This document shows, one piece after another, positions 45,323 to 56,865 of a stretch of 64,000 nt of DNA. Below the pieces are notes generated by a model, which saw only the letters and a list, made by a program, of their open reading frames with translations, had not been told where the DNA came from and searched no databases. This DNA is from Gordionus sp. m RMFG-2023 (Eukaryota > Nematomorpha > Gordioida > Chordodea > Parachordodidae): the NCBI RefSeq assembly GCF_954871325.1, contig NC_088776.1:54082569-54146568 (forward strand), read 5' to 3'. Both the position numbers and the translations under genes were made by a program. Within the stretch, counting starts at the first letter, position 1. Each line of letters begins with the position of its first letter.

Positions 45323-45766
45323 CAGGCGCGTACGCAGGAATTTGTTCCTGGGGGGGGGGGGATAACAAAATTTTTTAAGAAATATTATTGTTTTTTAAAA
45401 ATGTCAAACATAAATTTATTAGGACTAATAACTATTTCTAATACACAATTTTAAATTAATGTGAAGGGCATTTTTGTAAAAAAATGGATATATACTTTTA
45501 TAAAATTTTTAATATTAAAAATTAAGTGAAAAGTTCTCTTTTTTTCTTATAATTTATAGTAAATTTTTTTTAAAAATTCGGGTTCAACATACTTTTTTAT
45601 AAACATATTTATTCCATTATATGTGGGTTTATAAAAAAATGAATTTAAATGATAAATTTTATCATTTTCATTTTAAAAGAAGATAGATATTTGGACTAGT
45701 GAAACATAAAAACAAATTACAAAGTTTAAAGGTTAAGTTTAAATAAATGAGTTCTTCAAAATATTT
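45323..45766 (-). mobile_element. hAT 3'-terminal segment, interrupted by another hAT
   Basis: Starts with the terminus CAGGCGCGTACGCAGGAATT followed by a G run. It matches, reversed, the right end of the hAT at 51,256-53,981 (…AAATTCCTGCGTACGCTACTG) and its adjoining UTR-like DNA (AAATTTATTAGGACTAATAA). It continues after the nested hAT at 47,529. Copies: 59,856-60,361 and, without the terminus, 55,811-56,276. Confidence 0.75.
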
Positions 45767-45774
45767 ACATAAGA

Positions 45775-47520
45775 CAGTGGCGTATCCAGGATTTTCCTAT
45801 AGGGGGGGGGAAATTGGGGCCTTTGCCCTCAAACCCCCTTTGGCCAGCTTTTTCCTCACCTTCGGCTGGGTCATATCTTTGAGCTATTCTTTTAAATTAT
45901 TCATAATTCAATAATAATTATATTAATATTTTTAACTTTTATTTGAATTTTGGTTCCTTATATAAATTAATTATTTAAGAAATTTTTTTTTTAATTTTTA
46001 AATTTAACATTTATTAATAAAGACAAATTAAATATGACAAAATGATAGTATAAAAATAAAATCATGTCCAAAACATAATTCTAGAAAATTCAAGAAATTT
46101 AACAAACAAGAACTTCATAATACAAAGTATAATATAGATATAATGGAAATATAATAAATGCAAATGATTATATGAAGAAGAAAGGGGGGGGGGAATTTTA
46201 AATAATTTAGAGAAGATGAAGAAAATCTAGATTAATCGGCTCCTCGGGGAATGAACCTATGGCATGTGAAATTAGATTTTATAATCTGAATTCCTATGCG
46301 TTGACGTAAGTAGACGCTTTCTTTTGGGCCTCCTGATTTATTTACTAATTCGCGCTTATGAATATAAGAAGAAATAAAGGTTATAACCCAATTTTTATTT
46401 TAAGTTAGGTATATTATAAATAAATTTTTTTAAAAAAATATAAAATTGAAATAAAGTTTAGTGTCAATTTTTTTTTTATAAAATTTGCTTTAAAAACTAG
46501 CCTCAGCTTAAATTCTCATATAATATAAATATAAATTTTTTTTTATTGAAAATACTAATTGTAGTGTGTATAAAATATTGACTAGAAAATTTTTTAAAGA
46601 ACAAGTTTTTATAACTTATTAAATACAATATTATATAAAAAATTTATTAAATACTAGAATTATAATGCGATTTTTAATTTTCGGGGGAATTTTTCCAAAT
46701 CAAGAATTTTTTTTGTCGTAGGAATTAAATCTCTGTGGATATTCAACAGAGCTAACCCATTTAGCCGAGAAGTAGTATTTTGTAAATAAGTTTTCAACCT
46801 TCTCAATTTGAAAAAGGTCCTTTCATTCGTATATGTTGTAATAGGCAAACATGCAAGAATATTAAATACCTTCAAAATATTTGGAAATTAAGCCTCCTTA
46901 TACCGATTGGGCGCATCAATAGCATGCTCAGGTAAAATAATAAACGTAGTAAATATTTATACCACAATTCGAATTCACTGATTAAATTGATTTTAGTATC
47001 AATTTCATAGGAATAAATTTTTCTAAATATTTAATTATACCAATAATGGCATCACATCAGCAAACGAAGAAGGGTCTTTGGGTAATAAAATTTGAAGATT
47101 ACCAAAGACTTGTTTTTTATCTAAAAACCGTACTTTAATTTGCGATAAAAAAGTATCTAAGAATGAAATGAAATTGTATATTTTATAAGATTTAGTTTGA
47201 TTTAACGTCTATATAAATATTATGAAATATTCAACTACATTCATTCTTCCTGTCCACATTTTCCTCCAAATCAATAACTTGAACCAAATCGAAATTTGGT
47301 TTTTGTAAATTTCTACATAGTAGTGAGCTATAGGAAAATAATTTATTAATGTAACTAGCAGTTAGGATAAACTCTGCTTGATATTGAAAATTTTGATGGG
47401 GTGGGAGGGGAGGGGGTCGGGGGAAATTTTTTTATTATCTTAAAATAATATTTAGAAAAACAGTCAAATTTGCTATGGGGGGTGAAATTTCCCCCTTTCC
47501 CCCCAATGGTTACGCGCCTG
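45775..47520 (-). mobile_element. hAT transposon with both ends and imperfect TSD
   Basis: Left end CAGTGGCGTATCCAGGATTT, right end (reversed) CAGGCGCGTAACCATTG, both backed by G/C runs. Flanks ACATAAGA (45,767-45,774) and ACATATAA (47,521-47,528) differ at two of eight positions. The pre-insertion DNA is preserved at 60,289-60,310 and 56,131-56,150 (ACATAAGATATATTAATTAT), confirming the boundaries. Length 1,746 bp; it carries a decayed minus-strand DUF4371-type transposase. Nested inside an older hAT segment. Confidence 0.88.
46660..47200 (-). pseudogene. hAT transposase (DUF4371/ZMYM1-like), C-terminal half, decayed
   Basis: On the minus strand, frames read SFLDTFLSQIKVRFL (about 47,160) and NLQILLPKDPSSFADVMPLL (about 47,080). 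The intact C-terminal frame (46,660-46,875) has ACLPITTYTNERTFFKLRRL and TTSRLNGLALLNIHRDL. These are the dimerisation motifs of the DUF4371/hAT group (usual form LP(I/V)STA..ER.FS.L..IK...R....RLNGLALL.I). Frameshifts and stops separate the parts and the catalytic N-terminal half is missing. Same family as the element at 51,256. Confidence 0.8.
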
Positions 47521-47528
47521 ACATATAA

Positions 47529-47650
47529 TATATTAATTATCTAAACTAAACTTTTTCGATTAAGATGAAGGGTATTTTATGACCCACATATAAATAATAC
47601 CTATTAAATACATGGTAATAAATTATAATTTTAATATATTTCACTAAATA
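47529..47650. repeat. Remainder of the interrupted hAT/segmental repeat
   Basis: TATATTAATTATCTAAACTA then TGACCCACATATAAATAATA continues the repeat broken by the nested hAT. Also at 56,140-56,276 and, cut short at 60,361, at 60,297. Confidence 0.7.
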
Positions 47651-47891
47651 TCACAACACAACATTACATATATATATTTAAAATGATCAAATAATGGAAT
47701 AGAAACACGAGAGGGAAGGATTAGGCGATTAATTTTAAAAATGGAATGTCGGAATATATAAGTGATCATTATTTTAATACTAAAATTATAAAAATCTTAT
47801 TTTAATATAATATAAGGAGAGATGTTTGAACCTTTTATCTATTAAACCAATTTCTCTCAAAAATTGGTCAAAATATGACATGTACATTGCC

Positions 47892-48470
47892 CAGGAACCT
47901 ACACAGGAATTTGATATAGGAGGGGGGTAGTTAAAAATAATTTTGGACTTATTCTATGTTTAATATCTGTCAGATTTTTATTAGGTCTAATTACTATAAA
48001 ATATTGACAACTATGTATCTAAGAAGGGCTAACCCATTCATTCTATTTTTTAGAGGTAGTACATCTCAGGTATGGTTTTGTTCTTAATAAGAAAATATTT
48101 TTTCATCGATAAAGGTATTAATGGGTAGAGTTGGATATAATATAATTTTAATATAATTGGGAAAATAGTCTTAATGTTCGAAATTATGCATAGTATCTGT
48201 AACATTTTTTTGAACATTATCAACTGTAGATAACGTATTATACCATTTTTTATATTTAGCTAATAATGCATCATAGGATCTTAACATCCTCATAATAAAA
48301 ATCTGCCAAATATTTAATTTTTTCCCTTCAGCAATATTATTTGTAGCAGATTTATAAGTGCTACCTGATGAATCAAGAAACTTTCATTTATCTGAGTATT
48401 AAAAGTATCCAAGAGGGGGATAAAGAAGTTTATTTTATTTCTTCGACAGACCTTATATCAATATTGTAAC
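47892..48470 (-). pseudogene. Third DUF4371-type hAT, heavily decayed
   Basis: The left terminus is CAGGAACCTACACAGGAATT then a GGAGGGGGG run. On the minus strand, out-of-frame pieces read FIPLLDTFNTQINESFLIHQ (near 48,400), LPINTFIDEKIFSY (near 48,120) and RMNGLALL (near 48,030). They match in order the transposase of the 51,256 element (LLDTFITQVNERFLIHQ, LPISTATNERTFS, RLNGLALL). Multiple stops; the right terminus was not found. Confidence 0.7.
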
Positions 48471-48666
48471 AATGAGTTCAGAGTCGAAGTAGGCAACTAT
48501 TATATTTATAGAGCTCTGCTTATGACTCAACAATGACATTAATGTGAAATTCATCACAAAACATTTTCCATAGATTCCAATAGGAGCTATTCTCATAATC
48601 CCAATAAAATCGATGTTATTTTTGGAAATTTTTATTTTAGTTTTGCAGTGAAAAAGTTTCAAATGA

Positions 48667-48873
48667 TCTGGTGAGAGACATGCAGGCGTGGGATGGGCCT
48701 TATTTGACATTAAATATGCCCGATCCCAGCCTAAAAATTTTTAAAAAAATACCCGGGCCTGGCATTATATTTTAAACCGCCATTATTAGCTAAAAAAATT
48801 TAAAATAAATGTAATATATTTAAAAAAAATTCGGCCGGCCTGTGTAAATGGAGCTTCTGCAGGTTCTGATACA
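48667..48873. repeat. N1 hAT-like MITE
   Basis: Interior CCCGGGCCTGGC and GGCCGGCCTGTGTAAATGGA; the right end reads AGCTTCTGCAGGTTCTGATA, the inverse of the CAGAGACCTGCAGAG style terminus. The left end is degenerate. Confidence 0.55.
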
Positions 48874-49445
48874 TATTCTGTAAGAGGTAGTAATGGTTAT
48901 TATAAGATTGCATCTAAATTTTTTGTCTGAGAGGGGTGGGGGGTGGTGGTAATTTCCCTCTTCCCAGGCTTTGAGTGGCCATATAAAATTTTCATTACAT
49001 AGATGAGTCTGGTTAAATTTATATTGAAATAAGCTACTTAACAAGCATATAATTAAGATCACCCAATATAAATAATCGGGGATGAGTCTTATGATAAATT
49101 GAGATGTTAATATTATTTTAATATGTTTATAATTATCCTTATGAATATATAAATCAATAGTAATGCTAGCTCTTTCTACACTTATTCTATAGTAATATTT
49201 TAATGTAATTCTTAAATAAGGCACTGTGCCTAATTAATACAGGGTATATGGTGGCCAATCAAAGCAACCAGTAAAAAAAACTTTCGCGCAAACTTATATA
49301 GTGTAAAAACTATCGTAGTCAAAGCTATAATTTAAATTTAATTTATAGATTAAAGATCGGTTGACACAATAATATTAACTGTATTCAATTAACCCCAATT
49401 CTTTATCCCTTTTTTTGATAAAAATGAAATCATGATCGTATCACT
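48874..49445. other. Intergenic DNA
   Basis: Two overlapping long minus-strand open frames (up to 134 codons, 48,820-49,224) have no domain and cross a hAT-like G run (GGGGTGGGGGGTGG at 48,934). I treat them as chance frames or transposon debris. Confidence 0.35.
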
Positions 49446-50562
49446 TCACTCCTGCTCGCGCATTTCACTAGCCATATTCGGTTGGGAAGGAGAGTTAAAG
49501 GGAGTGGCATTTGGCAGGGAAGGAATGAAAGGTGGTTTATTATAGATAATGACAAAGGTATTGTTAGTTGGAGCTAGAAAACATTAAAAATATTCCCAGC
49601 CAACCGTATCATACACAAGCTGACCATAAGAAAATCAAAAAAATATTCCATTAAGTATACCTGGTTGTTCCTGGGATGATTTCACGAAAAAAGCGAGTGT
49701 AACAGGAAATTGTAATATCTTAATGATATTGTAATATCTCTTAATATCAGAGACCTGGATGTCCAGCTCGGGTACACGAGCTGAGCCTTATTTTAGTTTT
49801 TTTAAATATACCCGGGCCGGGCCGAAAATTTTAAACCAAATATTTTAAATCGCAACTATAAAAATTAAATACTGAAAATATAAAACCTGGGGCGGGCTGG
49901 TCAAAAAAATTTAATAAGAAATTTCGAGATGGTACCTCTGCAGGTAGTTGGTTGATATTATAGGTTAGATAATCTTTTATCATAGAGGTCTCGTTAAAGT
50001 ATTATATGTATGCCAAAAAATTACTTGTAAATTGGTTCTTACTCTCTTTTTGTTTTTCATAAGGGGCAAAAAAATTAATTTTTAAGGTGAAATCCCATAC
50101 AAGTTTTTTTAAATTACACTGATTTTTTTTACAACTTTATTATACTTATACCGATAAAAATTACTTAATACAATAAAATATGAAAAAGCAGTTTAAATGG
50201 GGGAAACATTAAGTAAAAGTATTTTATAAGATTCTTCGAAACTATAATATTTTAGGAGTATACCTAAATGAAATACTCCGAATAATAAGGGATGGGATGC
50301 CTTTGAAAATTAACTTCAAACTTAATGCATACAAAAAAACCTAAATAATGGTGGGCACACCATTCTGTGAAACCTTGATGCTCCATGATTCTAAAATGGC
50401 CATCGCCTATACAAAACTACTTTTGCCTCACGTGATATGGTGGTATTTTTTTAATTTCAAAAATCCAATTAATATCAACAGATATTGTCCAATTAAAACG
50501 ACTGTTATTTTCTAATACACGTACGTTTGCTATAACAATAAACAAGTAGTGGAAATTCCTTT
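49446..50562 (-). CDS. Unrecognised multi-exon protein, 3' end of gene
   Basis: Four phase-compatible minus-strand exons: 50,525-50,562 (RNFHYLFIVIAN), 50,374-50,406 (AMAILESWSIK), 49,661-49,718 (ILQFPVTLAFFVKSSQEQP) and 49,446-49,573 (starting PTNNTFVIIYNKPPFIPSLP, ending NMASEMREQE, stop). The donor/acceptor pairs (AAC|GTACGT, GTATAG|GCG, CCAG|GTATAC, TTCTAG|CT) keep the frame throughout. The last exon is clearly G+C-richer than its flanks and has the balanced composition of a real protein. A hydrophobic stretch (FHYLFIVIANAMAIL) may be a membrane segment; the Pro/Asn/Ser-rich tail is soluble. Upstream exons were not found. No family recognised. The two smallest exons are the least certain. 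Confidence 0.45.
49748..49950. repeat. N1 hAT-like MITE in the intron of the 49.4-50.6 kb gene
   Basis: Begins CAGAGACCTGGATGTCCAGC and ends GGTACCTCTGCAGGTAGTTG. Flanking octamers CTTAATAT and GTTGATAT match at 6 of 8 positions (decayed TSD). It lies only 29 bp upstream (minus strand) of the predicted exon at 49,661-49,718. Confidence 0.7.
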
Positions 50563-50616
50563 CTATTACACGAATAATTTTCGAAAACTTTTGTTTTTTT
50601 AATGATGAGCTTTATA

Positions 50617-51030
50617 TGAATCGAATTTATGGGTAAGGACACAAAAATTTTGTTCTTATGTTTGGTTTTAAAAGTCTTAGGAATCAGCTAATTTGTATTA
50701 ATTTCCTATTAAGGAGCATTAAGTTTTTTTTAAATATACAAAATAATTTTTCTTAGGAATATTATCATCATAACCTGAGTGTACATCACTATTATGAGCT
50801 CTCCCATAATAAGACAAAGATTTTAACTAGTGGAAGGATTTAACCTCTTTCAATTGTATGCCTATTTTGAATATGAATTGCCTGTATTTCCCATAATTAA
50901 TTCCAAAGAAAAGTAAATTATTAAATAAACAATCAATATATAAAAATTTGCATTTAATCATCTTTTTTTCTAAATATGGATTTTTACAAATAATAATTTA
51001 TTATATTGAAAAAAAATTAATAAATTTTAT
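50617..51030. repeat. Segmental duplication, third and most diverged copy
   Basis: 50,617-50,715 matches 43,175-43,280, and 50,735-51,030 matches 44,995-45,300. The ~1.7 kb lying between those two in the 43-45 kb copy (8-Cys gene plus an N1 element) is absent here. Confidence 0.75.
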
Positions 51031-51255
51031 AAATAATGATTAGAAATTTATATATTTTAATTTAAAACGTTAAATAAAAAGTGCCTTTGTCCCGCGACTC
51101 CCCGTTTTTTAATATCAATTTTAATCTTTACAAAGTTCGCGAATCTGACTTATAAAATAAAGTATCTACATTATATACAAATCACTTATCTATAATATTA
51201 TATGTTTTTCATAAAATTATTATGTTATTTAATAAATAGTATTGTTTAATTTATT

Positions 51256-53981
51256 CATTGGTGTACGCAGCGGGGGGGGGGGCAGAAGGACAAATCCCCC
51301 CCCCCCCCCCCAAGCCAAAATGCAGATGCCGGACATATTTATTATATTTTATTATAATTATTCATATCTATTTCTTTTTAAATTTTTATATTATTACCTT
51401 TTTCATTTACTAATTTACTTTATCAATTAATTTCATTTTCAAGTTTTCCTTGTGGCGTAATATTTATCTATTATTTTTAAATTTCCCAGTATTATAATTT
51501 TCAAATTTCTAGTCATGGATATTAGACTTTTTTTTAATAACGCTGAAGGTGAAAATCATGCCAAAAAGCAAAAAAGTATAGTATAATAATTTAATAAACA
51601 AAAGCTATGAACTGATGATTTCCTCAAAAGAATCAATTCAAAAGGGGGATATGATTCCCATTTCATCAATAATTGATAAAAATAGGGTTAAAATTGCAAA
51701 AGAAAATAGAGGCAAGATAAAACTAACTATTGAGGCTATTTTATATTGTGGCATGCAAGGCCTAGCACTTCGTGGCCACAAGGATTCAGGAAGCTTAAAT
51801 TTTAATAATAATGATAACGAAGGTAATTTCCGTGGACTTTTAAAATTTAAAGCATTAGGAGATCCTGTATTAATGGAGAGCCTCATTAGTACCAATAAAA
51901 ATGCTACTTATCTCAGCCCTAGGATACAAAATGAGATAATTGATATTTGCAACAATATCATTTTAGAAAAATTGATTGTTGAAATCAATTCTGCCCCATG
52001 CTTTTCAATTTTGGCAGATGAGACCACGGACATTGCTGGCATTGAGCAGATGTCGTTGTGTGCGCGATATGTAGATACTCATAAAAACATTATCAAGGAA
52101 ATGTTTCTCCAATTTATTCCTATTTCAAGCATGACTGGGTCTGCTTTAGCTGATGTAATATTTGTGAATCTTAAAAAATTAAAAATAATAATTAATCTTA
52201 TTATATAATTATTTTCAAAAATATAGCTAAATATAAATATGATATGTGGGCAAGGGTATGATGGAGCACGTGCAATGAGTGAACAATTTAATGGGCTTCA
52301 GGCATTTATTAAAAAAAAATGCCCAACAGCTATAAATGTCCACTGTGCTGCCCATTCACTCAACTTAGAAATATCGGATTCATGTTCTTTACCATTGATA
52401 TCAAATTGCTTAGGTTTTTAATTATTAAAATTAAATTTTTTATATTTATATCAGGTAAAATATCTAGCATCTATGAGATGTTTAGATACCCAAAATGTCA
52501 AAATATTTTGAACAGAACTCCTTGCCCAACAAGGAGAAAAAAATTGCAAAAAGCTTGTCCAACAAGATGGAGTCTTCGACATGCAGTAACAGCTTTTATC
52601 GAGTTAGAAGAGCCGATTATTAATGCTCTTACAGAAATATCACAATGGTCTGAAAGAGATATTTCTTCAGAAGCAAGCAAGTTACTGGATTCAATACTTA
52701 TACCAAATTTTTTTTCGCATTAGAATGTATTAATAAATTATTTAATTATACAACTATTTTATGTAATACTTTTCAAAAACCTGATATTGATTTGATTGAG
52801 ATGATGAGAATAGCAGAGACAATTTATTAGAACTCAAAGAAATTAGAGCTAATGCTGATGAGGAATATCATATTTTATATGTTAATGTTGAATCAAAAGC
52901 AGAGCTATACGAGTTCAATATTTGTCTCCCTCGACTTGCAGTAAGGCAAACTTAATGTCCAAATATTAATATAGGGTCAATAGAAGAATATTATAAAATA
53001 AATGTCTTTATACCTCTTTTGGATACATTTATAACCCAAGTAAATGAAAGGTTTTTAATTCATCAAGAAGCACTTATCAATCTGCAGATATTACTTCCGC
53101 AAAAGCCCTCTGAACCTTTTTCAGATGGTGATAGAAAAACAATAAAATATTTGGAAGATTTTTATCATGAAGACATTAATGTATCTCATGATGCTTTATT
53201 AGCTGAATGCCAACTATGGTATAAAAGATTAACTATGGTTGATATAGTCCCAAAAAATGCTATGGATGCTTTGCATCATTTCAAACATCTTTTAGATTAT
53301 TTTCCCAATATATTGAAAATATTATATATATTAGCAACTCTTCCCATTAGTACTGCAACTAATGAGAGAACATTCTCTTCTTTACGAAGATAAAAATGTA
53401 CCTAAGAAGTACAACTTCTGAAAGTAGGTTGAATGGTCTGGCCCTTTTGAATATTTATAGGCATTTGGAGATAATTGAAAAATTAATTCACTCCCAACGA
53501 AGATTGGATTTTACATTATAAAAATATAATGTTTCTATAATATTTTTTGTGCTATCATTTTTTATTGTCTTATATATTTTTCTTTTACATAAAAAATATA
53601 ATTATTCATATTTCCAACATTTAGATTTTTTATACTTTATATATAAATTTTAAAAGCTCAAAAAAATTAAATTTCTATTATGGATTATTTATTTTATAGT
53701 CATCATATCCTGGTTATATCCACTTAATATTTTATAATTCAGATTTATTTAAAGTATTTATATGCCGCCGGTTATATCCGTTTAATATTTTTTAAATCAA
53801 ATTTATTTTTAAATATCGGTTTATATATTTAATTTTTTATAATTCATATTAATTTAAATTTGTATATTAGAAATAGTTATTAGTCCTAATAAATTTATGC
53901 TAGATATTTTTAAATAACAATAATTTTATTTAAAAAAATTTTAATTATCCCCCCCACACCAAATTCCTGCGTACGCTACTG
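51256..53981 (+). mobile_element. hAT transposon with perfect 8-bp TSD
   Basis: Flanked by AATTTATT on both sides (51,248-51,255 and 53,982-53,989). Left end CATTGGTGTACGCAGCGG, right end (reversed) CAGTAGCGTACGCAGGAATT. The left end holds a G12 run and, 14 bases later, a C run of about 15, able to form a hairpin. Length 2,726 bp. It encodes a DUF4371/ZMYM1-like transposase, mutated but nearly full for the catalytic and dimerisation regions. The TSD is perfect, so this is the youngest hAT insertion visible. The TATTA array starts right at its right flank. Confidence 0.92.
51615..53520 (+). pseudogene. hAT transposase, DUF4371/ZMYM1-like
   Basis: Segments in order: 51,615-52,154 (KLTIEAILYCGMQGLALRGH, then EGNFRGLLKFKALGDPVL, then FSILADETTDIAGIEQMSLC with the first catalytic Asp region); 52,227-52,413 (MICGQGYDGARAM, VHCAAHSLNLEISDSC); 52,455-52,723 (KISSIYEMFRYPKCQ, ACPTRWSLRH). 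From about 52,710 the reading shifts frame (ALECINKLFN), then 52,990-53,393 has IPLLDTFITQVNERFLIHQE and LPISTATNERTFSSLRR, and RLNGLALLNIYR follows. Joins at 52,155-52,226 and 52,414-52,454 look like GT..AG introns of 72 and 41 nt. The N-terminal zinc finger is missing, and a frameshift and stops make it non-functional. Confidence 0.88.
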
Positions 53982-53984
53982 AAT

Positions 53985-54124
53985 TTATTATATTATATTA
54001 TATTATATTATATTATATTATATTATATTATATTATATTATATTATATTATATTATATTATATTATATTATATTATATTATATTATATTATATTATATTA
54101 TATTATATTATATTATATTATATA
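53985..54124. repeat. (TATTA)n microsatellite, about 28 units
   Basis: 140 bp of uninterrupted 5-bp repeat directly beside the hAT TSD. A shorter tract of the same unit is at about 4,708-4,738. Confidence 0.95.
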
Positions 54125-54289
54125 ATAATATAAATAGGATATAATATAATACACTTCATCATATTTAATTCCATTATTATGTTAAAATATAAGAACATAA
54201 AATCAAAATATGTAAAAAGTATTATTATATACAAAAATATATAATATGTAAAAAGGATTTTAAAAAGTTAGACTAGCTCCTTAGGAAGG

Positions 54290-55560
54290 GAGCTTCAGAA
54301 ACTGATGTAATTCAATTTATGAATGGCAATAGAGAGTTTTTGTTCAAGGTAAAAACCTTCCCTGGGTTCATCAGTGATTTTACGAATAAAAGAACCAAGT
54401 TCTTTGAAGAAGGTCAAAGCACGGCCACCAAATGTGGCTAATGTAGAGGAGATTATAGGAATAAAAATGTGCTCATTGGATATTACCGAATATCTATTAA
54501 TTTTGGATAGCTCTTTGATTTCCAAGGAATAAAAATGTGCTCATTGGATATTACCGAATATCTATTAATTTTGGATAGCTCTTTGATTTGCAAGATGTTT
54601 GAATATCTATTAATTGTGGATAGCTCTTTGATTTCCAAGATGTTTATTGTAAGATTTGTAAGGGCTAAGGGATCTATACAGGAATAGTCCCAAACTATAA
54701 ATCTTACAAGGATTTGGGCAATTCCGCCAGATCTCAAAGGACCATTGGGTTCTAGGATCGATGGAATCTGCGCAAATTTAAGAACACGTTGAATAATGAC
54801 ATTACAATGATTTTGTCTTGGAATACGTCTTTTTCATGAACGGCAGTGCAGGTTATGTCGTCCCTTTCAGTCAACAGGAACATTACATCGAGAGCAAAGG
54901 TAAGGTTGGGTAATTGAATAATTGAGGCGGATTTCAATGGCATTAATGAGTACATTTTTGGCATGTTTTAATTGAAGATTGACAGAAGGGAGAGCCTCGA
55001 AAAACTGCCAAGAGCCATTTAGCAGGCGAAGGACGAACTAGGGGTTTAATGTTTGATAGTAGAGTTGAGCAGGCAACAATCGGGATGATGTCCCATTCCT
55101 TTTGTTTGTAAGTGACCGGTAAAGTGTTGTCAACAAGAATTTGAGATCTCCATAGAATGCCTCAGTGTACGACGAATCGTCCACAGGAATGTGAGCGGTA
55201 ACAATAGGTTTTGTTAATAAGCAATTTGAGATAAAAGTTAAGCTAAATCAGAATGCCAAGACCGCCAAATTTTCTTGGGAGAGAAGCCTTAGCCCAAACA
55301 ATTTTTTCGGACAAGATTTAGGATCTCCTCTGTAAATTCTTTGATTCTCGTTTTATATACATTTAAGACCAGGATTTAAAAGCAGCAGTTACCTTAGAGT
55401 GTAAAGAATGGGCTTTATATTAAAAAAAATTTTCAACAGAAAAAAACGATTTATAAGGGGAAAGGAGGAGAAGGATATCATCCAATTAAATAAGAGTCTT
55501 AAGGGTTGAATCCATAACGGTGCAAACAGCTGAGTTACCTCCAACCGGGGATACTAAATG
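54290..55560 (-). pseudogene. Non-LTR retrotransposon (LINE), 3' part of the RT ORF
   Basis: On the minus strand, shifted frames read in order: WAKASLPRKFGGLGIL (near 55,290), AKWLLAVFSRLSLLSI (near 55,000), CSRCNVPVD...HNLHCR with RRIPRQNHCNVIIQRVLKFA (54,790-54,900; a Cys/His knuckle), RSGGIAQILVRFIVWDYSCI then DPLALTNLT (54,660-54,737), and HIFIPIISSTLATFGGRALT then FIRKITDEPREGFYLEQKLS (54,295-54,460). This is the order of the C-terminal region of LINE-type RT proteins (ASLP..FGGLG; C..C......H...C; R.PRH..L..II..AL; W D.T..D.LA; VP...ETLG......F...L). RT catalytic motifs are not in the fragment. Frameshifts and a tandem duplication make it dead. Confidence 0.72.
54458..54637. repeat. 68-bp tandem duplication inside the LINE fragment
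   Basis: GGAATAAAAATGTGCTCATT then GGATATTACCGAATATCTAT... occurs at 54,458 and again at 54,526 (68-bp period). A partial third unit starts near 54,600. The 68-bp step breaks the LINE frame. Confidence 0.85.
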
Positions 55561-55810
55561 AATTAGCTGATCTTGATTAATGCATAACTAACTTAACTAC
55601 TTCTTAATTTTTTTATATATAAATAATAGTAATAAATATTTTACTTGTGTTCTGGTCTTGGTAATTGATAATATACATCTTAAAATATAATGCAAATTTT
55701 GTAGGTAATAATATTGGAATTGAATTTTTTAAATATCATATTAAAATTAGTTTTTAAAAAAAATAACTTACAATAGATGCAAGAATCTTGAAAAGCATAG
55801 TAGCAATCGT

Positions 55811-56276
55811 GAAGGGCATTTTTATAAAAAAAATGGATACTTTTAAAATAGTTTAAAAAATTTTCCAATTTTAAAAAATAAGTTAAAAGTTCCTTTTTTT
55901 CTTATAATTTATAGTAAACTTTTTTTATAAAATTCGGGTTCAACATATTTTTTTATAAACATATTTATTCCATTATATATGTGGGTTTATAAAAAAATGA
56001 ATTTAAATGATAAATTTTATCATTTTCATTTTAAAAGAAGATAGATATTTGGACTAATGTAAACATAAAAAATAATTACAAAGTTTAAAGGTTATGTTTA
56101 AATAAATGAGTTCTTCAAAATATTTACATAAGATATATTAATTATCTAAACTAAACTTTTTCGATTAAGATGAAGGGTATTTTATGACCCACATATAAAA
56201 AATACCTATTAAATACATGGTAATAAATTATAATTTTAATATATTTCACTAAATATCACAACACAACATTACATAT
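55811..56276. repeat. Copy of the hAT 3'-segment repeat lacking its terminus
   Basis: Matches 45,473-45,766 plus 47,529-47,650 without the nested hAT (GTGAAGGGCATTTTTATAAA ... CACAACACAACATTACATAT), so it shows the uninterrupted form. Confidence 0.75.
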
Positions 56277-56865
56277 TCGAACCTCTAAAAACCAGGTTGA
56301 ACACTTTTGTATTCAAACCTACATTAGGATTATGTATAAAGAATTTTTTTTTTATTTCATAATTAAAATAAAAACCTTCATTTTTATTAATTGCACATTA
56401 TAAAATAATATTTAATTTATAAATATAACAAATAAAATCAATGATTAATTTGAATATGAAACAATTACTTAAAAAAATTTTATTAAGCCGCACAATTAAT
56501 ATATTCTAAAAATTCGTCTCACAAATTACATCTATAAGGAGATAATATGCTGAAAAACATCTTTCCACACTAACTTGGGTAGCTGGCATTGCCAGTATGA
56601 TATCAGATTTGATGTGTTATTTATAATACTATATGTAAATAATTGATATATTAGATTTAATTTTTTTCTAGGCATTATAATTTTAAGCTTAAAATATTTA
56701 AAAAATGTTGTAAAATGGCAATATACTAAAGTTTATAAAAATTATGACTTACGTTTATCAATCAAATGTGATTGATAATAATTTTTAAAACAATTTGAAT
56801 ATAATTAAAATTTTTGCAATATAATACTAGTAATAACTTACACATTATTTTATAAGCATAAAATT
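56277..56865. other. AT-rich intergenic DNA
   Basis: No gene or further repeat seen. Confidence 0.4.

Noticed and set aside
48820..49224. 134-codon minus-strand frame
   Set aside because: Crosses an N1 end and a hAT-like G run; no motif; judged chance or transposon debris.
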